Shown here one piece after another: positions 36,067 through 48,075 of a stretch of DNA of 64,000 nt; positions within the stretch are counted from its first letter, which is position 1, and each line of letters opens with the position of its first letter. This DNA comes from Telopea speciosissima (taxonomy: Eukaryota; Streptophyta; Magnoliopsida; Proteales; Proteaceae). The stretch lies in NCBI RefSeq assembly GCF_018873765.1, contig NC_057919.1, positions 36,388,784 to 36,452,783 of the forward strand, given 5' to 3'. A program made the translations under genes and the position numbers. Under the pieces are notes generated by a model. The model searched no databases and was not told the DNA's origin. It saw only the letters and a program-made list of their open reading frames with translations.

Positions 36067-37282
36067 TTGTTTTATGGGTTGGAGGAAGAAGATGGGTGAA
36101 GAGATTCTTCTCTACACTCACTTGGAAATAAATTGGATTCTATTGTGAATTTAGGTACATGGTTTCACATAAGATATGATGTTTTATTTCTGGAATGATC
36201 CATGTATATATAATGTTACATTGTTTACGTGATTATGGGATTGGCTATCTAATAATATGGATGGTAATTTGATGTATGTGATGCATTGGGATTATAGGTG
36301 GATGTGATGCTTCTCTCTCTTTCTCTCTCTTCCCCTTTTTTTTTTTATAAACAAATGTACTCCACCCCATGGGCAGCCCAAAATGATGGGTTGGTTTCTC
36401 CATGCGGGGTTTATCTTCAACAGGAGGCCATGGACATGTCTACTAACTTAGACTAGTCCATATCAGACATGTATTATGATTAAAGAGGGATTAAACAACT
36501 CTCACATACATATCATGGATGGAATAAAATAACATAATTAATCAACATTAATTAAAAGTGATTATGGGATGGCAGCATTTTTATCAGAAGCAATTAAAGA
36601 ACCCTCCCAATAAAAATAAAATTAATAACTTTGAATTATGGGTGCATCAATCATGCCATGGATGCCATACCTCGATCATCTCCTCCGCCCGATCATGTCT
36701 TCAAAGTAGGTGACTTGCATCTCCATAAGCTTTGATTGCCATATGTGGATCACCATCAACATGCCATGGGAGTCCTAGCTCCTCTAAAATTACAACGAAA
36801 ACCTAGGAAAAATATTCTATACACTAGAGATTTTGTGATAAGACCCCATACACCAACAGGACATTGCCAGGCTCGTTATTACGTGGTTATCTATATTTAC
36901 CTCTATCTAGACATGTTAGGATATGGATAGTGAGAGGGCACTGTGACAGTTGGCCATCTTTCATGATTTCATGATTCTAACCAATGTAATAGGTAAATGC
37001 ATGACTTTGGTGTATGTCAATCGACAGGATTTGGGCATGACACCCAGTAGCCAAAAATATTGGAAGCCCGTAAGACGGACAACTTAGTCCACACTACCAC
37101 GGTGTGTATAATGACTCCCAACAGGGTAAGTTATACATGCAAGGGTTGTAGGTATCCAATTCATTTTTTGGGTCATGAGGGAGACCTAAATCATGAAAGA
37201 CCATTAATGTGTATGCTCAATTTTTATCAATGGTTGTTAATATGCATGTGTTTGTACTTATACATGTGTAGATTATTATTCA
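36067..37282. other. Copia-C leader, second part
   Basis: Non-coding. CT/T-rich tract at 36311-36350. A donor-like CAGGGTAAGTT (about 37121) and an acceptor-like CATGTGTAG (about 37271) precede the gag ATG, but I do not claim splicing. Without the Mutator-like insertion the leader would be about 1.7 kb. Confidence 0.5.
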
Positions 37283-38170
37283 ATGCCTGCTGTTAATTCC
37301 AACCTGTTAACACTCATTAGCGAATACAAATTAAATGGTACAAACTATGTCGATTGGTACCAAAACTTTAAATTACTCCTGACTGTAGAAGGACTATACA
37401 TAGTTCTCGATGAACAAGTTTCTTCTCAACCCGATCCAAATGATTTTGAGGCATATGAAGAGATGCAAGATTTCCTCAAGATGGATTCCAAGGCATTACT
37501 TTACATCCTAGGATCATTGGAAAAATCAGTTTTGGATTCGGTCAAGGATATACGCACCTTAGGGGGTAAAATGGATAAGCTTGTTGAATTGTTCAACAGA
37601 CAGTTGACACACGCCCATTCTGATGTGGTGAGTCAAATCCATAACTCCAAGATGTCCTAAGGGACTCTAGTGATAGACCACATCATGAAAATGATCAATC
37701 TGTTTGAGAAACTGGAATCCATGGGGACTGATTTTGGTCTGCGATATAAGACTGATGTGATCTTGGCGTCACTCACTTCTGCCTATGCACCCTTTAAGAT
37801 GTCCTACAAGATGTCAGATAAGGAGATGGAGCTCACCGAGCTTGCTAATGCATTGGTAGAGGAGGAAGCTTCCTTGATAAAGGACAAGGCTGAGGTTAAT
37901 GCAACTGATGTGAAGCCTTCTTCAAATGGGAAGGAGAAGAAAAAGTGAAATAAGGGTAAGCCCATGAAACCCAAGGGTGGGAAGTCTAGCAATAAAGGCA
38001 AAGGCAAGTGCTTCTATTGCAAGGAGGGTCACTGGAAAAGAAACTGTCGTGCATTCCTAGCTACTGTGAAAGATAAAAAGTCGGACAAAACTGAGGCTGC
38101 TAAAGAAGGTACATGTGATGTTTACGTTCTTTATGAGTCTAATTTGTCTTTTGAACCAACCAAGTCTTAG
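37283..38170 (+). pseudogene. Copia-C gag
   Basis: ATG at 37283. The opening, LNGTNYVDWYQNFKLLL, is the usual copia gag motif with its tryptophan intact. The capsid region is interrupted by a stop at about 37660 (after HNSKMS) and another at 37948 (after GKEKKK). The zinc knuckle reads CFYCKEGHWKRNC: only three residues between the second Cys and His (CX3H), one short of canonical CX2CX4HX4C. Lysine-rich flanks. A third stop at 38170 precedes the protease. Confidence 0.9.
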
Positions 38171-39400
38171 TTGGTGGATAGTGGTTCCACTGTTCACATT
38201 TGCAATGATTTACAGGGATTCAAGGAAATAAGGAATCTAGAAAGAAATGTCTTCGGATGGGCACTGGAGCTAAAACCATGGCGATGGCTGTGGAAACTTT
38301 TATTTTAAATTTTAGTTCTGTTAATTTGGTTTTAAAAGATTGCTACTATGTACCCTCTTTTAAGAGGAAGATTATTTCAATTTCAAAAGTTGTTTTGGAC
38401 GGGTATAGTTTTTGTTTTAATTATAAATTAATTATTCGTTTTAATAATTCTTTTGTGGCATCTAGATATATGCAAAGTGGATTGTACTTCCTAGATTGCT
38501 CTATTAGAACGAATGTTGTTTTGAATGTTGATTTGAAACGGAAAGCAACTCCAGTGAACTCAACATATCTATAACATCTAAGATTAGGTCACATTATTTT
38601 GGACCGAATCAGTAGATTGGTAAGGGATGGGCCCTTAGAGTGTCTGAGAGTGGAACCATTCCTTACTTGTGAGTCATGCCTTTAGGGCAAAATGACCAAG
38701 AAACCCTTTAGCAATAAAGGTACTAGAGCCACAGATCTGTTAGAGTTAATACACACTGATGTGTGTGGACCCATAAACATACAAGCAAGGTATGGGTATG
38801 AGTATTTTATAACTTTCACTGATGATTACTCTAGATATGGATACATATACTTGATGCGTAGAAAGTCGAAAGTCTTTGATAAATTCAAAGAGTTTCAAGC
38901 CGAGGTTGAAAGACAACTCGATAAACGCATCAAGTCCTTACGATCAGATCATAGAGGGGAGTATCTATCGGATAAATTTAAAGAATACCTCATATCGCAA
39001 GGGATAGTTAGTCAACTAACTAATCCAGGAACACCACAACAAAATGGTGTATCCGAACGACGCAATTGGACTCTATTGGATATGGTCTGGACGATGCTCA
39101 CTTATAGTGAGCTACCTCTCTCTTTTTGGGGGTACGCTTTAGAAACGACTATTTATATCTTGAATAGGGTTCCATCCAAGTTTGTAGCTAAGACACCCTT
39201 TGAGTTGTGGAAAGGGCGTAAGCCCAGCATTCAACACCTTAGGGTATGGGGTTACATAGTAAATGTGCGAAAGCAACAGACAGACAAGTTGGAATCTAGG
39301 ACTTCAAGATGTTTTTCTTAGGCTACCCCAATGGTACGATAGGTTATTATTTTTATGACCCGATTGACCAAAAGGTCATTGTAACAAACACGTCACATTT
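38158..39400 (+). pseudogene. Copia-C protease and integrase
   Basis: Protease: LVDSGSTVHICND directly after a stop at 38170, then a frameshift near 38255 and VLKDCYYVPSFKRKIISIS (about 38330). The integrase zinc region is degraded (LRLGHI-like at 38580; CESCL near 38675, then a stop). The core at 38692-39321 is open: ELIHTDVCGPINIQARYGY, then RSDHRGEYLSDKFKEYL and NGVSERRNWTLLDM supply the three acidic catalytic positions. A frameshift at about 39310 leads to the C-terminal block (GYPNGTIGYYFYDP). Confidence 0.9.
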
Positions 39401-41040
39401 TTGGAGGAAGAAATGTTGACCAAGAGGTCCGACCCTGTAATCATTAAAGAGTTATTGGATAGCTCAGAAACTTCACTTCCAGAAGTGAGACCAATAGGCA
39501 TACCCGCTGAAATACCAACACCTCAAGAACCTCGACGCAGTGAGAGGACTATTAGACCACCCACCAGGCTTACTTTTCTAACCGAAGAGGAACAAACAGT
39601 GGAAGAGTTCCACATGGTATTGGTTGAATCGGATGATGATCCGATAACATACTCTAAGGCTCTTAAGGATGTTGATGCCACTAGGTGGCTCGAGGCAATG
39701 CGCTCTCAAATTGATTCGATGCATTCCAACAAGGTCTGGACTCTAGGCGATCCACCACTTGGCATTAAGCCGATTGGATACAAATAGATCTTCAAGAGGA
39801 ATAAGGACGTGGATGGAAAGGTTGAAAGATTCAAAGTGAGACTGGTGGCAAAGGACTATACCCACAAAGAGGGTATAGACTATGAGGAAACCTTTTCACT
39901 AGTAGCGATGATGAAGTCCATCAGGATTTTATTGGCTATCGCCACACACTTTGATTATGAGATCTGGCAGATGGATGTGCAAACTGCATTTCTGAATGGG
40001 TTTCTTCAATAAGAAATCTACATGCAACAGCCAGAGGGGTTCTCTTCCTTAGAGGAAAAAAAAAAAGTATGCAAATTGCAGAGGTCCATTTATGGACTGA
40101 AGCAGGCTTCCAGAAGCTGGAACATTAGGTTTGATCAATCAATCAAATCTTTTGGTTTTGATCAAAACATGGATGATCTATGCGTTTACAAGAAGATCAG
40201 TGGGAGTGCAGTATGTTTTCTTGTTTTATACATAGATGACATATTGCTGATGCGTAACGATGTAGGGTTTCTTTCATCAGTGAAACAGTGGTTATCCACA
40301 ACGTTCTTGATGAAAGATCTTCGTAAAGCTAGCGATATCCTTGGGATCAAACTCGTGAGAGATCGCCATAAAAGGATGCTAGGCTTGTCACAGACTACCT
40401 ATATAGACAAAGTCCTGGCCAGATTTAGCATGAAGAACTCCAAACGGGGAAGTGTTCCTTTTCGACATGGAGTCAGTTTTTTCAGATCTCAATGTCCTCA
40501 GTCTCAGATAGACATTGAAGAGATGAAGAGGATTCTCTATGCCTCTGCAGTAGGGAGTCTTATGTACGCTATGTTGTGTACAAGGCCAGACATTTGCTAT
40601 GAAGTAGGTATCGTAAGTCATTACCAGTTTAATGAGTGGAGGTGCCATTGTATAGAGGAGTGCAAAATAGAAATTTATAGCCTATCCCAATTTTTAAGAA
40701 CACCTTGCATCATGTGATGCGGTTAATAAGGTGTTTGGGTTAGGAAGTTCCTAACATTTTTGGAGTAGTCCGTGATCTTGTCAAAGGCCCTATTCCCCTA
40801 TTATGTGACAATAGAGGGGCCACTGCACAAGTTAAGAAGCCTAGGGCTCATCAGATGAACAAACACGTGTAGCGGAAGCATCATCTCATCAGAGAGATTA
40901 TCCAGCAGAATGACGTGAATATCTCCAAAGTGGACACTATTGAAAATGTGTCAGATGCCATGACAAAGGGTTTGTCTCCTGGAGTGTTTGAAAAACACAT
41001 GGAGGGCATGGGTTTGAAATGTATGGGAAATTGGCTTTGA
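39401..41040 (+). pseudogene. Copia-C reverse transcriptase, remnant RNase H
   Basis: A linker (PRRSERTIRPPTRL) leads into RT. RT motifs: RWLEAMRSQIDSM, VARLVAKDY-like RLVAKDYTHKEGIDY, WQMDVQTAFLNGF, a stop at 40010, QQPEGFSSLEE, YGLKQASRSWN. The active site LYIDDILLM is intact (about 40235). A connection domain follows to 40640. The RNase H domain is largely deleted: near 40640-40740 the text jumps to its C-terminal end (KHLIREIIQQNDV-like, about 40880). Pol ends near 41035. Stops at 39787, 40010 and 40717. Confidence 0.9.
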
Positions 41041-41056
41041 TGTACAAGTGGGAGAT
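41041..41056 (+). other. Copia-C polypurine tract
   Basis: AAGTGGGAGAT abuts the TGTTGGATTT start of the 3' LTR. Confidence 0.8.
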
Positions 41057-44000
41057 TGTTGGATTTATGTGTCCATCAAACCCGGTTCGGTCCGGTTCAA
41101 TCCGATTTTACTTTGTATCGAACATTTATACATTTTGGTTTAATATTATCACATGCGATATAAAATTTTTGAGCATTATGTATCCGTAAGTTTTACTTAA
41201 AATGGTAGTCACGACTAGGGTTTGGGCTAGGCACCCTTATCATATGGTCGTCGCATTGTGTATTGGCGAAGAATCTACTTTGTCGATTCTCTCATGTATC
41301 TGGGATTGGCTTGAAGAACCATGGCTGCACCATTGGAGGTTCAGATCTGTTTACTTGGAGTGTTCATTGGAGAAAGAACAATTGTCTATTGGAGGAGCAA
41401 CACTTGAGGCTCATTGTCAAACCCTGCCCCTGACAAGTTGGAATTTTGGTTCAAGGACAGGAACCCCTGATCAGGCAACCAGGATCACTGTGGAGCATCA
41501 CTACAGTGACATGGATCAATGAAGAAACCCTGTGCATGTCCTCTTTTATACCTATGAGAAGATGGACTGTGGACCCCTGCTCTTGCACAGCTCACAGCTT
41601 GATATATGGTCTGGATCCCAGGTAATCTCTCTCCTCCCTATAATGGTGGGACCCACCTCTGAAAAATCATATAAAAACCCCTAATGGGCATGTGGGGACA
41701 ATACCCTGACTTAGGGTTAAACCCTTGTGCTATTCCCCTTTGAATTCAGTTGCTGGAATTCTCTGGGCGATGGCACAAGGCCCAGAGACATCGCCCAGTG
41801 GCTATTTTTGCACTTTTTTAATTATTATAAATTGGGGGACCACCCAACATGATCATGGGCACCCTCCACTGATAGAGGGGAGTCTGAGGGACCACCTCAT
41901 ACCCCTGGTTCAGTGTGGACCCCACCAGAGAACCCAGAACTAGTCAGAATTAGTTCAAAAATTGATTTTTAAAAGAGGGACTTTTGGCCAAACAGACCTT
42001 AGTTGGCCTTAGTCTATAAATAGGACCAGATAGGGCTCATTAGAGCTTTCCTATCTGTGGGAGAATTCGAAAGAGAGAAAGGAGGAAAGAAGAGAGAAAA
42101 AGAAGAAGAATGAGAAGGAAGAAGGAAGGAGAAGGAGGGGGAATTGCTTGTAGCCTTGCATCCAAGGTCTGGAGTCGAGTTCTCAGCCCTATTCAGGTAT
42201 AGAAACTCCCCCATACCTGCTGTTCTTTGTTTCCTCCCATTCATGCTGTGCTTTGCAACCCTGGGCAGCCCAGACAAGCTAGGGTTTGCCCAGTCTGGCT
42301 CCAGATCTACCATGCATGCATAGAGCATGGGAGATCTTTGATTTTTATCACTTTTCATTAGGCACTTATGCTGTTGCCATGGCTGAAACCTGGCTGTGCC
42401 CACCTGCACTGCCAGATGGCCTATTGGCCAGTGTTTTTGGAACCCTAGGAGCTGGCTAAGGCTATACAGCCCTAACCCTAGATGGGTACAGCCTCAAGCC
42501 CCCTTGTTTGAGGTGATTTCAGCTCTGTACAAGGCTGGAATTGAATTCCAAGCCTAACCAAAACCCTGAACACTATTCATCTGGGTTACTTGGGCAGCCA
42601 CAGTCAGCCTAACTGGAACCCTGATGGAGAAACCAATTGGACCATGATGTAGACCATCACTGGGGCTACCTAAATCCCTAAACATGCAGAGGATCAGGTG
42701 TGAGCCCAACCATGCCAGCCCAGCCTTGGAAACTTAGCCTGTATCGATTCTACAGGCACTGGGCGATGCAGACATTGCCCAGAGCCAACGCCCAATGAAG
42801 GGAATTTGGCTAGAATGATTGACAGACATGGGGGATTTCACCCACATACCCCCTAGACACTGTGGGAAGGCTGGAACTTACCAAAAAGCCCTTCCTCACA
42901 TCTATCCTTATTTGGAAATGATTCGGAACCCTAGTGGGCCCCACTGGTGATTGAATCACTGCTGTGCTTGGACCTACAGCACAGACAAGCTGTGGACAGC
43001 ACTATAACCATGTTCTGACCTAGTGGCAGGTACTGGTATTACAAATGATCTATTTGCCCCTGTGCCCTGACACTGGCCCATGCACCGGAACATGACCTAA
43101 GGCCTGGTGTAAGGCTCAGTGATTCCAAGATTAAACCAATTGAACTCCGGGTCAACCCAGTAAGATTAGGGTAACCCTAGGACTTCTAATGACAGACTGA
43201 TAACTTAACATGGCAACTTTTGATTTACATCTAGGACTTGATCCCATGCTCGGGGACAACAACCAAACATCTGCTGGAACTGAATTTGTGACTGAGTACC
43301 TAGAGCCAAGTACTGGTGAGTGAATGATACTATCGTATGTGCAAATGTAATCATGATCTAATGCCGGCTATTAATAATTGAATCATGGTTGTTGTGTTAT
43401 TTATTTATAATTCAAGTTACTCAAATCACTTCATAGTATCTGTTGTTGATCAAGACTGTGAATTCTATATGATGATTGTGATTGTTAGATTAGATGTAGT
43501 ACTTGACTTGGAAATGGGGCCTGTGGTAGCCCGTATTATGGGATACGGTTGACACCGCTTGACTCATACGATGTCATATAGACATGGGGTTAGAGTTTCA
43601 TCACCCGTGCCACGAACCCTTGCCAACAAGGGTTAAGGTGTTGGATACCTGTGGGGCAATTATCAGGAAGAGAGAAAAAAATAAAAGAACACCGGAATGG
43701 TGCATATGGGCTTTAAGCCAGAAAAGAAAATGAGGGAAGAACGGTTGTCTCCTCAGGTTAATCACAGAGGGCTGGTAGGGCGACCTTGGTGAATGAATGC
43801 GGGGGCTGACCAGTCTTCTCCGACAACTCAATGGGTGTATCGCGGAAAGGGGTTAGAAGCCCGCACCAGGGATACATGTATTGGGGATTGTAGTGGCACA
43901 GACCCGACTTAGTTGTAATGATAGGTGGCTAACAATAAAAATCTGGACTTGCATATCATGTAGAATCATATAACTTGTGAATTGTGATTGCATATGCATG

Positions 44001-45035
44001 CATGATTGATGTTATTTGCTCACGAGCTCAGTGGGGCTCACACTCTGTTATGCAATGCTCTTCTTAGATGATCCTGCAGGTGGATGCCGCTGTGGCATGG
44101 CATGCTATCTCAAGGAGGAGAGTTTTAGTTGTTATGATGATGTTGGTGTGGACCCCGACGGAGGTCATACCGATTCTGCGTACGTTCTCGGTGGTCATTG
44201 CGGATGAAGACCATTAAAGCGCGCATGTGATGTTTTGACTGGGGACTCCTTTTGGGTTTTCTGGAGTTATCCCCGTTCTGACTTGGTTATTGTAGTTTTC
44301 TTTTCTTTTCCTTTTTGGGGTTGAGAATGCTTGCCGTGTATATATTTTTGTATGTAGTACTGTTCTTATCAGCTTTTCTTTCCTTGTTGTGGGTTGTATG
44401 TGCCCGGAAAATGTATCAAACAAGACTTTATATGTATATATTATCATCATTTCCCGTATCGCTATGCTTCCATTTACTTTTGAATTGTAGACGTTCTGCA
44501 TTACTCTGATCTTACTTATGGTTAAGATGTGGATATAGCTTCATGAATGTAAGCACTGCTTCTAGATCCGTGGGATTTGGTGGATTGCCGTTATGCAATT
44601 CGGGTCACCTACCCAATCCTCCTAGGAGGTGATTTGGGGTGTGACACTCATCAGGTTAGCAATTCTTTATTAATTCTTCTTGATTTTAATTATTGATTAT
44701 TCTTGGGATGCGAAAGAAACCCAAATCGATTTGTATCCACTGTGCATTCGGATATGGGATGGATCCCTCTTTCCATGAGATGGATTAGAGATGAATTTTT
44801 CCATCTCTTTTAGGTTCCATAATTCCATGGCACACAAAAGAGAAGGACAGGGCATTGATTTATCAGATCAAACTCTGATTGAAATGCACTAGGATTCCCA
44901 TGGGCGACCATGAAAAACCCTAAAATTTAAATAGAGCGTCTATGGGCTAACCCAAAGGTGCAATTCCCTAATTGACTTATAATTGGTTTCCCAAAGGAAC
45001 CATGACATGATCCCAGGATCGTAGTTTGACCTACA
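41057..45035 (+). repeat. Copia-C 3' LTR, interrupted by a solo LTR
   Basis: The LTR parts are 41057-41414 and 44652-45035 (about 0.74 kb together), against 1704 bp for the 5' LTR. Two deletions relative to the 5' LTR: about 55 bp near 41255 and about 0.9 kb at 41299 (CTCATGTA joined to TCTGGGATTGG). The insertion at 41415-44646 accounts for the rest. Confidence 0.9.
41415..44646 (+). mobile_element. Gypsy-type solo LTR inside the copia-C 3' LTR
   Basis: 3232 bp, TGTCAAACCC...GGGGTGTGACA, flanked by a perfect CTCAT duplication (41410-41414 and 44647-44651). The intact 5' LTR of copia-C confirms the empty site (GAGGCTCATCAGG). A TATA box CTATAAATA at 42014-42022 sets plus orientation, and a GA-rich transcript start region follows (42065-42140). 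No primer-binding site or coding domain, so it is a solo LTR left by LTR-LTR recombination. Its size and ends suit a Tekay/Del-type element. ORFs within are incidental. Confidence 0.9.
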
Positions 45036-45040
45036 ACATC

Positions 45041-46130
45041 AACATGGAGAAGAAGAATAAAGAGGAAAACATGGGTCCCACCTCTTTGATATTATTCTTG
45101 ATGTACATCCAGAGGATCCAGACTCTGTCCGAGCCGAGAATGGGTGTATTTGTAATTGTCCTAACTTTTGACATCTTTTCTCAATGTGGTCATTCCGACT
45201 CAAACCGTGTCTTCGCTCAAACAGTCATAGCGTTTTATTTAAATTAAGCACCAACCCAAACCTACACCAAACTGTTTAAAACGAAAGATACATTTGGTCT
45301 TTGGAGCAGACACAATAAGGTTTGGGATTCAAGATAGTCAAAAACAGCACCAATTCAGAGTCCAGTGATATTCTAGTGTACTATGCTATTTTATTGACTT
45401 AGCTTCAGTGCTGAGTCATGGTGGCCTGCCTTTCTAGTTGACACCTTATTCCTGATTTACAATTTCACACACAGGTGATCTGATGACAGAATGACGAATA
45501 GGAACAGTAATGGCAGTGTACCATCTCCTCTGCCCACTCCATAAAACATACAACTAGCTTTTTATACTTTCAATGCTCCATTGACATCTCTTCCTGCTCT
45601 ATCCTGACCATTTTTAAAGGCAATTAAGTACTTACCTGCCCGTTTGTTGAGTGTTCTTTCTCATAGTATTTGGACATCATTCCTGCTTGTAGATAAATTG
45701 GATTTTAAGAAATCAGAGATTGCTTGAGATATAACAAATCCTATGCAATCGTGCTTTCTGAATGTGGTGCAGGAATGGTCACAGAGACGGTTGTTCCAAG
45801 GGGAACAAACAACTTAATAAGACATGAAAGACCTGGAAGGACACTTGAATAAAAACCATCTCTCTCTCTATAAATAAATAAATAAATAACAAACGTACCT
45901 GATACAAAATTATTACAAGAAATAAAAAAGTCTCTCCACATATGGAGCTTCAAACCTTCACCTTTTCTTGAAGTTGTACTTCCTACTGCCATTAGTATCT
46001 CCTTTTAAATAAATATTACAAGAACAGTTGGCCCGCATGATATAACACTACTCGTTGGACCATTAAAACATTTACAAGGCAGCAGTTGGGCTTTCATGAA
46101 ACAACACTACTTGCAGGACCATTGCAACAT
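45041..46130. other. Probable host intergenic/3'-flank sequence
   Basis: No gene or element recognised. A (TAAA)n run at 45869-45888. At 46034-46141 a segment of about 50-57 bp is tandemly duplicated (each copy holds ACACTACT, GGACCATT and ACATTTACAAGG); the second copy includes the stop codon of the exon below, so it lies in a putative 3' UTR. Confidence 0.45.
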
Positions 46131-46258
46131 TTACAAGGTAGTCACACCACCCGAAAATGGCAGTGATTCCACATCTGATGTCTCATCTTCATCTTCATCC
46201 AGGATATAGACCAAAGCACGCTTCCGAGCAGCAAAAACACAAGCCACACCTCTTGAAG
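46131..46258 (-). CDS. Candidate terminal exon of an unidentified host gene
   Basis: The only stretch outside transposons that looks like host coding sequence. On the minus strand, an acceptor TTTTTACAG| (AG at 46260-46259) is followed by 41 codons and TAA (46133-46131). The exon starts in phase after a split codon. The peptide opens [19 protein letters not shown], then an acidic DEDEDETSD run, and ends GGVTTL. I do not recognise the protein. Upstream exons should lie to the right (minus strand). A second acceptor-like site (TTTCCCAG, about 46300) lies nearby. Could still be a pseudogene remnant. Confidence 0.4.
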
Positions 46259-46261
46259 CTG

Positions 46262-46655
46262 TAAAAAGTAATTTAAACATTTAAACCACACCTGGGAAAG
46301 AAAATACTTAATTCTAAGGTAAAGCTCAAACTAATGTTCCATTTTGAATCCTCGAGGACTTTACCCCATGTTAAAAGATACATGAATTGAAAAGGAATTA
46401 CCCTTGTTGCTGTGATTTCCTTAGCCTACATTGTGTGAACATGTTCACCAGTTGTCCTCTCACAAGAACCATGTGAGTTATTGATTATTTACAGTTATCT
46501 TTGCTAAAAATGTCCCTACAGTGGATTTCCCACCATTTCAAACATTGAGTGCTATACCTGTATGGACATACATGCCTAGATTCATTTGAAAACTGGGGCC
46601 AGTGCATGAATTGTCCCACTTTGGTATTTATTTTCTAACATAAATTTATTCTAGA
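46262..46655. other. Non-coding, probable intron or flank
   Basis: About 0.4 kb upstream of the candidate exon; AT-rich, no motif seen. Confidence 0.4.
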
Positions 46656-46660
46656 GTTTG

Positions 46661-47176
46661 TGATGCAGGACAATCTTGGACCGGGCCGACCCAACTGGTG
46701 TTCTACATTGGACTGACCCAAACCCAGTTGAACTGGGTTCAGTTTGAGTGTTTGGATCTAGTAGGATTTTAGGAAGTTTATTTTATTTGGGAAATTATTA
46801 TGTAATCTTTTATTTTAAAGTAGTTATTAGACACATGGAAATTTCCAATTTGAGTTTTATTGGGTTTATATTTTAGGTAGCCTGGTTTTAGTAAGTAATT
46901 AGGAGTCTAATTTTTTTGGGTTTTATAAATAGATGTGTAACCAACGTATTTTTTTTTGGGTGAATTGTGTAACCAACGTATTATGAATATGCAAGAAGAA
47001 ATTGAAAAAAAAGTGAGTTTGTGCGTGTGCACACACAACCCCCCCCCCCCCCCTTTCTTCTTCTTCTCATGGCTTCTTCTTCCCCCCCCTCTGATTTCTT
47101 CTCAGATTTTCCCCCTGCAATTCTGAAATTCTGATTTCTTTCTAACTTTTCTCTTCTCCTAGTCTGTCCCCCATTA
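46661..47176 (+). mobile_element. Solo LTR with TGATG...CATTA ends
   Basis: 516 bp, TGATGCAGGAC...CCCCCATTA, flanked by a perfect 5-bp duplication GTTTG (46656-46660 and 47177-47181). A TATA box TATAAATA at 46924-46931 sets plus orientation; the likely transcript start region follows. A C16 run (47038-47053) and CT-rich segment lie in the second half. TG...TA ends are non-canonical but shared with three other elements in the window. Confidence 0.75.
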
Positions 47177-47181
47177 GTTTG

Positions 47182-48075
47182 CCTCTTTGACTAACATCTA
47201 TTGACTTCAATTAAATGTGTAGACATATATTCACCCTTAATTTGATACAGAAGAGGCAAGAATCATAATTAGTCTTTCATAATCTAAACAGCAAACAGAA
47301 CCAAAGCTGGATTCCTTTCAGCTTCCAGCATGAATTTGGAAGATCTATATCCGCAATAATTTTTATTATTATATTATATATATATATAAATTTTTTTTTT
47401 TTTTTGGGGGGGTGGGGGGGTTGGGGAAGAGCCTGGTAGAATCATGCTCACTTGAAAGAAACAAACCATCAAGCTGAAAGAAATTTCACTTTAAAAATGA
47501 TAAGATCCCCCATTTGTGGCCACCAAATGCCAGATAAACAGTTTCAAACATTACCTACAATCACTGATGGTCACCGGTTTCATTTTAGCAAGATCAAATT
47601 GGGCTTTTCCCTCTTCTTGGATAAGCTAAGAATTTATTAGTGAAGCTAAGCAAAGGAAGGTACAGCAGACTGTTAACACCGCAGAAACAAAAGCAACATT
47701 CACCAGAAAAAAACCAATACACCCTGCAACAACAATGTTACTAGACCACTTTTGAATATTTCCCTATGAACTTCGGGCTTTTATAGTTATAACAACACAG
47801 CTTTTAGCTCCACACAGCCATTGGTCAGCCTCTTCACTGAAGATTCCAATGAGGTCATCTCATCTAGTCACCCAGATTTTCTGAGTCCTGAAAGGGTTGG
47901 CGATTTATGATGAAAACTCAAGTGGAGAAGTTAAGAAAAAAGATGAAGGACATTGGATTGACATTGTGCGTAGGACAGCTAGAGAATATCTTAAGTTCAG
48001 TCTCAGAAACATGTACCTGTTCTTTCCTTCTTACTATGCTCCTTCAGTTGAAGGGGAGTTTTATCTTCGCATTCA
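47182..48075. other. Non-coding, low complexity in part
   Basis: (TA)n near 47374-47388 followed by T17 and a G-rich run (47390-47421). No gene recognised; the plus-strand ORF at 47897-48091 shows no family motif. Confidence 0.4.

Larger units (their letters stand above)
31712..45035 (+). mobile_element. Copia-C: Tork/Angela-like Ty1/copia element with two internal insertions
   Basis: Flanked by a perfect 5-bp duplication, ACATC (31707-31711 and 45036-45040). 5' LTR 31712-33415, primer-binding site 33419-33434, gag from 37283, pol to about 41040, polypurine tract, 3' LTR 41057-45035. A Mutator-like element sits in the leader and a gypsy solo LTR in the 3' LTR. RT phrases such as LGLSQTTYIDKVLARF and AMLCTRPDICYEV resemble the Tork/Angela group (from memory). 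All ORFs are broken. Confidence 0.93.
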
